From Gammaproteobacteria bacterium (GTDB lineage Bacteria > Pseudomonadota > Gammaproteobacteria > GCA-001735895), in NCBI GenBank assembly GCA_029882955.1, contig JAOUJX010000030.1, forward strand, positions 1 to 18,126: a stretch of DNA of 18,126 nt, given 5' to 3'. Below, piece by piece: positions 15,582-18,126 of this stretch. Made by a program: the position numbers and the translations under genes. How positions within the stretch are numbered: position 1 is the first letter of the stretch; every line of letters starts with the position of its first letter. The notes below the pieces were generated by a model. That model worked only from the letters and a program-made list of their open reading frames with translations, had not been told where the DNA came from and made no database searches.

Positions 15582-16757
15582 TTAACGCCTCATAGAAAAT
15601 GCAGGGAGATCGAGATCAAGGTTTTTAACCAGCCCGACCACTTTAAATTTTTCGCCCATTTCATCGGGCAGCGTCAGTGTTTTTATCTGTTGAGAAATAT
15701 CGAGTTGTGCCAGGGTATCTTCACTCGTACTGTTAAATCCAACTTCATCCAGCAAGCCATTCGCCAGCAGAAACTGTGATTGCGTCACCAGACCAGCGAC
15801 TTCAAAGCCACTTGCAATCGCCGCATCGGCAACTGCGTCAAAATCAACCGATGCCGTGACATCCTGTAACCCGGGTAAAATCAGTGTATCGTCATGCACT
15901 CTGTGGCGATAATGACAAATTAAGGTGCCACGCTTTCGTTCCGGGTGGTAATACTGTGCCTGTTCATAGCCGTAATCGATGATCAACAGAACCATCTGAT
16001 TACCGATTTCGCTTAGAGATTTTAGCCAGGGCTGATAATTTAAATTCACCTCGGTTACATACCCGTCGGGCAGTAATCCATGGTCTTTCTCGATACTTTG
16101 AATGGCACTCACAGCGTCACTGTGTTCGGCAAAATGGCACCAGTTGAAACGATCGTCATCGAAAGCAACGCCGAGCTCGAACCATTGTTGTTGCTGTTTC
16201 TTCACCAAACTCACTGGCATGGCGTCGAGCACTTCGTTGGCAATGATGACGCCATTAAAATTCTGCGGTAGCTTGTCTAACCAGGTGATACGGTCAAAGC
16301 TTTCGAATGTCAGCTTTTCTTTCAAATAAGTTTGCTGACGAAGCCGTAAATCGGCACTGATTTCGAGGATCAAATAATCTACCGGATTATCCAGTTTACT
16401 CAGAATCTGCTCACAGAGCTTTCCGCTACCTGCCCCGAACTCCAGAATTCGAGTCTCGCAACCCTGATCAAATACCTGCTGACACTGATTAGCTATGGTA
16501 CGACCAAACAAAGGAGATATTTCTGGTGCGGTAACGAAATCACCTTGTTTGCCAAATTTATTCAGTCCAGCACTGTAATAACCCAGACCCGGTGTATAGA
16601 GCAGGCATTCCATGTATTCGCTAAATGGCACAGAGCCGTTTCCCCGCGCTATCTTGTCGACGATAACTTCGATCAACTTTCCGCTATGAGCCATTTCTTC
16701 AGCACTGGGTATCGGTAATTGCGCTAGCGTCTGCTCCTGAGAATGATATGATGCCAT
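15582..16757 (-). CDS. SAM-dependent methyltransferase, NDUFAF7/MidA family
   Basis: A 391-residue class I methyltransferase (COG1565 type). The SAM site is ILEFGAGSGKL (104–114). The family's N-terminal signature is clear: PIPSAEEMAHSGKLIEVI, SEYMECLLYTPGLGYYS (46–62), and FVTAPEISPLFGRTIANQ (74–91), followed by the later NEVLDAMPV. Mitochondrial NDUFAF7/MidA methylates an arginine of complex I subunit NDUFS2; the bacterial substrate is unknown. The start is kept at 16757 because residues 14–27 align with the usual family N terminus. No strong SD. First gene of a minus-strand operon with uppP and vanZ; divergent from the pteridine reductase gene, only 23 bp away. Confidence 0.88.
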   Translation of the reverse strand: MASYHSQEQTLAQLPIPSAEEMAHSGKLIEVIVDKIARGNGSVPFSEYMECLLYTPGLGYYSAGLNKFGKQGDFVTAPEISPLFGRTIANQCQQVFDQGCETRILEFGAGSGKLCEQILSKLDNPVDYLILEISADLRLRQQTYLKEKLTFESFDRITWLDKLPQNFNGVIIANEVLDAMPVSLVKKQQQQWFELGVAFDDDRFNWCHFAEHSDAVSAIQSIEKDHGLLPDGYVTEVNLNYQPWLKSLSEIGNQMVLLIIDYGYEQAQYYHPERKRGTLICHYRHRVHDDTLILPGLQDVTASVDFDAVADAAIASGFEVAGLVTQSQFLLANGLLDEVGFNSTSEDTLAQLDISQQIKTLTLPDEMGEKFKVVGLVKNLDLDLPAFSMRR

Positions 16758-16780
16758 TTTTCGTACTTAACCCACTTCAG

Positions 16781-17527
16781 ATGTTGCTTGCTGGAAAATC
16801 CGTACTGATAACCGGAGCGGCGAACCGTATCGGTGCGCAAATTGCCCGCACTTTACATGAAAGCGGTGCAAATCTCATCATTCATTACCGCCATTCAATC
16901 AAGGCGGCGTTGTCGTTAAATGAGGAATTGAACGGGCTTCGCGCCAATTCCGCCGAGACTATGCAAGCCGAATTGAGCGATTTGAGTAACCTGTCTACGC
17001 TGGCGCAAAATGCCGCCAAAACCTTTGGTAAGCTCGATGTTCTGATCAATAACGCCTCCAGTTTTTATCCAACCCCCATCGGAGAAATAAATCAGCAGCA
17101 TTGGCAGGATTTGATGTCGAGCAATTTCCAGGTACCGTTATTTCTGTCACAGGCCTGCTACCCCTATCTGCGCGATAGCCGGGGCATCATTATAAACATG
17201 CTCGATATTTACGCATCGGCACCGCTGAAAAATCACAGCCTGTACTGCTGCGCCAAGGCAGCCAACCAGATGCTGGTGAAGTCGCTGGCGCTGGAACTGG
17301 CGCCCGAAGTTCGCGTCAATGGTATTGCACCCGGCGCCATACTCTGGCCGGAACAAAGCGATGCGGCTGAGACCGACGCACAAAAGGCAATACTGGATCA
17401 AATCCCGCTGGGTCGAAGCGGAAGCCCGGAATCGATAGCGCAGACCGCTTTATTTTTGATTAATAACGATTATCTCACTGGCGAAATCATCCGTGTCGAT
17501 GGTGGTCGTCTGATCAATAACTTTTAA
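16781..17527 (+). CDS. Pteridine reductase, SDR family (FolM/PTR1 type)
   Basis: NADPH-dependent short-chain dehydrogenase likely reducing dihydrobiopterin or dihydrofolate-type pterins. Numbering from 16781 (248 residues): cofactor loop TGAANRIG (11–18), NNAS (90–93), and the active site D142, Y155, K159. The residue 13 before the Tyr is Asp (MLDIYAS), not the usual SDR Ser, just as in Leishmania PTR1, which is why I choose pteridine reductase over a generic SDR. The C terminus has the SDR end TGEIIRVDGGR. An upstream in-frame ATG pair at 16748 adds 11 residues (MMPFFVLNPLQ) that are not family-like and would overlap the divergent methyltransferase start by 10 bp; neither ATG has a clear SD, so the start is uncertain. 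Confidence 0.85.
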   Translation: MLLAGKSVLITGAANRIGAQIARTLHESGANLIIHYRHSIKAALSLNEELNGLRANSAETMQAELSDLSNLSTLAQNAAKTFGKLDVLINNASSFYPTPIGEINQQHWQDLMSSNFQVPLFLSQACYPYLRDSRGIIINMLDIYASAPLKNHSLYCCAKAANQMLVKSLALELAPEVRVNGIAPGAILWPEQSDAAETDAQKAILDQIPLGRSGSPESIAQTALFLINNDYLTGEIIRVDGGRLINNF

Positions 17528-17537
17528 GAGCTTCAAC

Positions 17538-18126
17538 ATGAGTCAATACTGGACCGATCTCGTACGCCGTCTCGACCCCTATATTCCGGGCGAACAACCG
17601 CAGGACCAACAATATCTTAAATTAAATACCAACGAGAACCCCTACCCGCCTTCGCCTGAAGTGGCAAAAGCACTATCGAATCTCGATACCGACACATTGA
17701 AATTGTATCCCGACCCGGAATCGACCGAATTACGCCGGGTATTGGCAGCACAACACGGCATAAACCTCGAACAGATATTCGTCGGTAATGGCTCGGACGA
17801 AGTACTGGCGCACAGTTTTCAGGCGTTTTTCAAACAACCGCAGCCGATATTATTCCCGGACATCAGTTATAGTTTTTATCCGGTTTACTGCGCTCTCTAC
17901 GAAATTGAATTCACCAGGGTGCCGTTAGACCATAACTTCTATATCGACATCGAACGCTACAATCATGCAAATGGCGGTATTATTTTACCCAACCCGAATG
18001 CACCCACCGGTATTGCACTGCCTTTGTCGAGCATTAAAACCCTGCTGGAAAATACAGATTCGGTCGTCATCATCGATGAAGCCTATGTCGATTTCGGTGC
18101 CGAGTCATCTGCTTCGTTAATCGATC
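17538..18126 (+). CDS. hisC: Histidinol-phosphate aminotransferase, N-terminal part (cut by window end)
   Basis: PLP enzyme that transaminates imidazole-acetol phosphate in histidine synthesis. The visible 196 codons read straight from an ATG 10 nt after the pteridine reductase stop. HisC signatures in order: LNTNENPYPPSP (29–40), LYPDPESTELRRVLA (56–70), VGNGSDEVL (82–90), PNPNAPTG (151–158) and IIDEAYVDF (178–186). The Schiff-base lysine and phosphate arginines lie beyond the window. HisC-like proteins can also handle aromatic keto acids, so substrate choice stays slightly open. The gap to the upstream gene holds only a weak AGAG SD, so cotranscription with the pteridine reductase gene is likely. 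Confidence 0.92.
   Translation, partial: MSQYWTDLVRRLDPYIPGEQPQDQQYLKLNTNENPYPPSPEVAKALSNLDTDTLKLYPDPESTELRRVLAAQHGINLEQIFVGNGSDEVLAHSFQAFFKQPQPILFPDISYSFYPVYCALYEIEFTRVPLDHNFYIDIERYNHANGGIILPNPNAPTGIALPLSSIKTLLENTDSVVIIDEAYVDFGAESSASLID

Noticed and set aside
16719..16747. TTGCGC/AATGAT as a promoter for the pteridine reductase gene with 17-nt spacing.
   Set aside because: Only three and four of six bases match; too weak to annotate, although its predicted start near 16754 would agree with the ATG at 16781.

Overview
The window is ordinary chromosomal DNA of a gammaproteobacterium outside the Enterobacterales. The evidence is a thioredoxin–Rho pair divergent from the RNA helicase gene rhlB, a long Pseudomonas-type NrdA with an N-terminal ATP-cone, a class II CCA-adding enzyme with an HD domain, and a short glyoxalase I with the usual metal ligands. 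Base composition looks near balanced by eye. I see no rRNA, tRNA, CRISPR array, phage gene, transposase or toxin–antitoxin pair. No stretch over 300 bases lacks a gene. I did not find a convincing new multi-gene system. The less ordinary material is an orphan RecF/OLD-like ATPase, an unrecognised 152-residue protein, a decayed RDD gene, and several palindromic or C-rich control regions.

Layout. (1) 45–4136, nrdA–nrdB: class Ia ribonucleotide reductase, closed by a hairpin terminator. (2) 4237–4437, a remnant of an RDD-family membrane protein with a small inverted repeat at its broken end. (3) 4473–6667, minus strand: gloA, then the unknown 152-residue gene, then the ATPase gene. (4) 6794–8376, plus strand: a PLP aminotransferase closely followed by a GFA-fold zinc protein. 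(5) 8377–10660, minus strand: trxA, rho and a deoxyinosine-type DNA glycosylase gene, in that transcription order. (6) 10890–14409, plus strand: rhlB, an NDUFA9-like SDR protein and cca, tightly packed. (7) 14389–16757, minus strand: an NDUFAF7/MidA-like methyltransferase, uppP and a vanZ-like gene. (8) 16781–18126, plus strand: a pteridine reductase (FolM/PTR1 type) and the first 196 codons of hisC, which runs off the window.

Functional themes. nrdAB makes deoxynucleotides and needs a dithiol donor, which TrxA can supply. Rho, RhlB and CCA-adding enzyme all act on RNA. The minus-strand glycosylase gene sits 2 nt behind rho and its stop codon directly abuts the convergent GFA gene. UppP recycles the lipid carrier of cell-wall synthesis. 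The NDUFA9-like and NDUFAF7-like genes are both relatives of mitochondrial complex I accessory or assembly proteins, although no nuo gene is in the window. Gene packing is tight (ATGA overlap at cca, 3' overlap of cca and vanZ), so most regulation must come from a few intergenic regions, chiefly the 229-bp rhlB/trxA divergent region and the C-rich rho leader.
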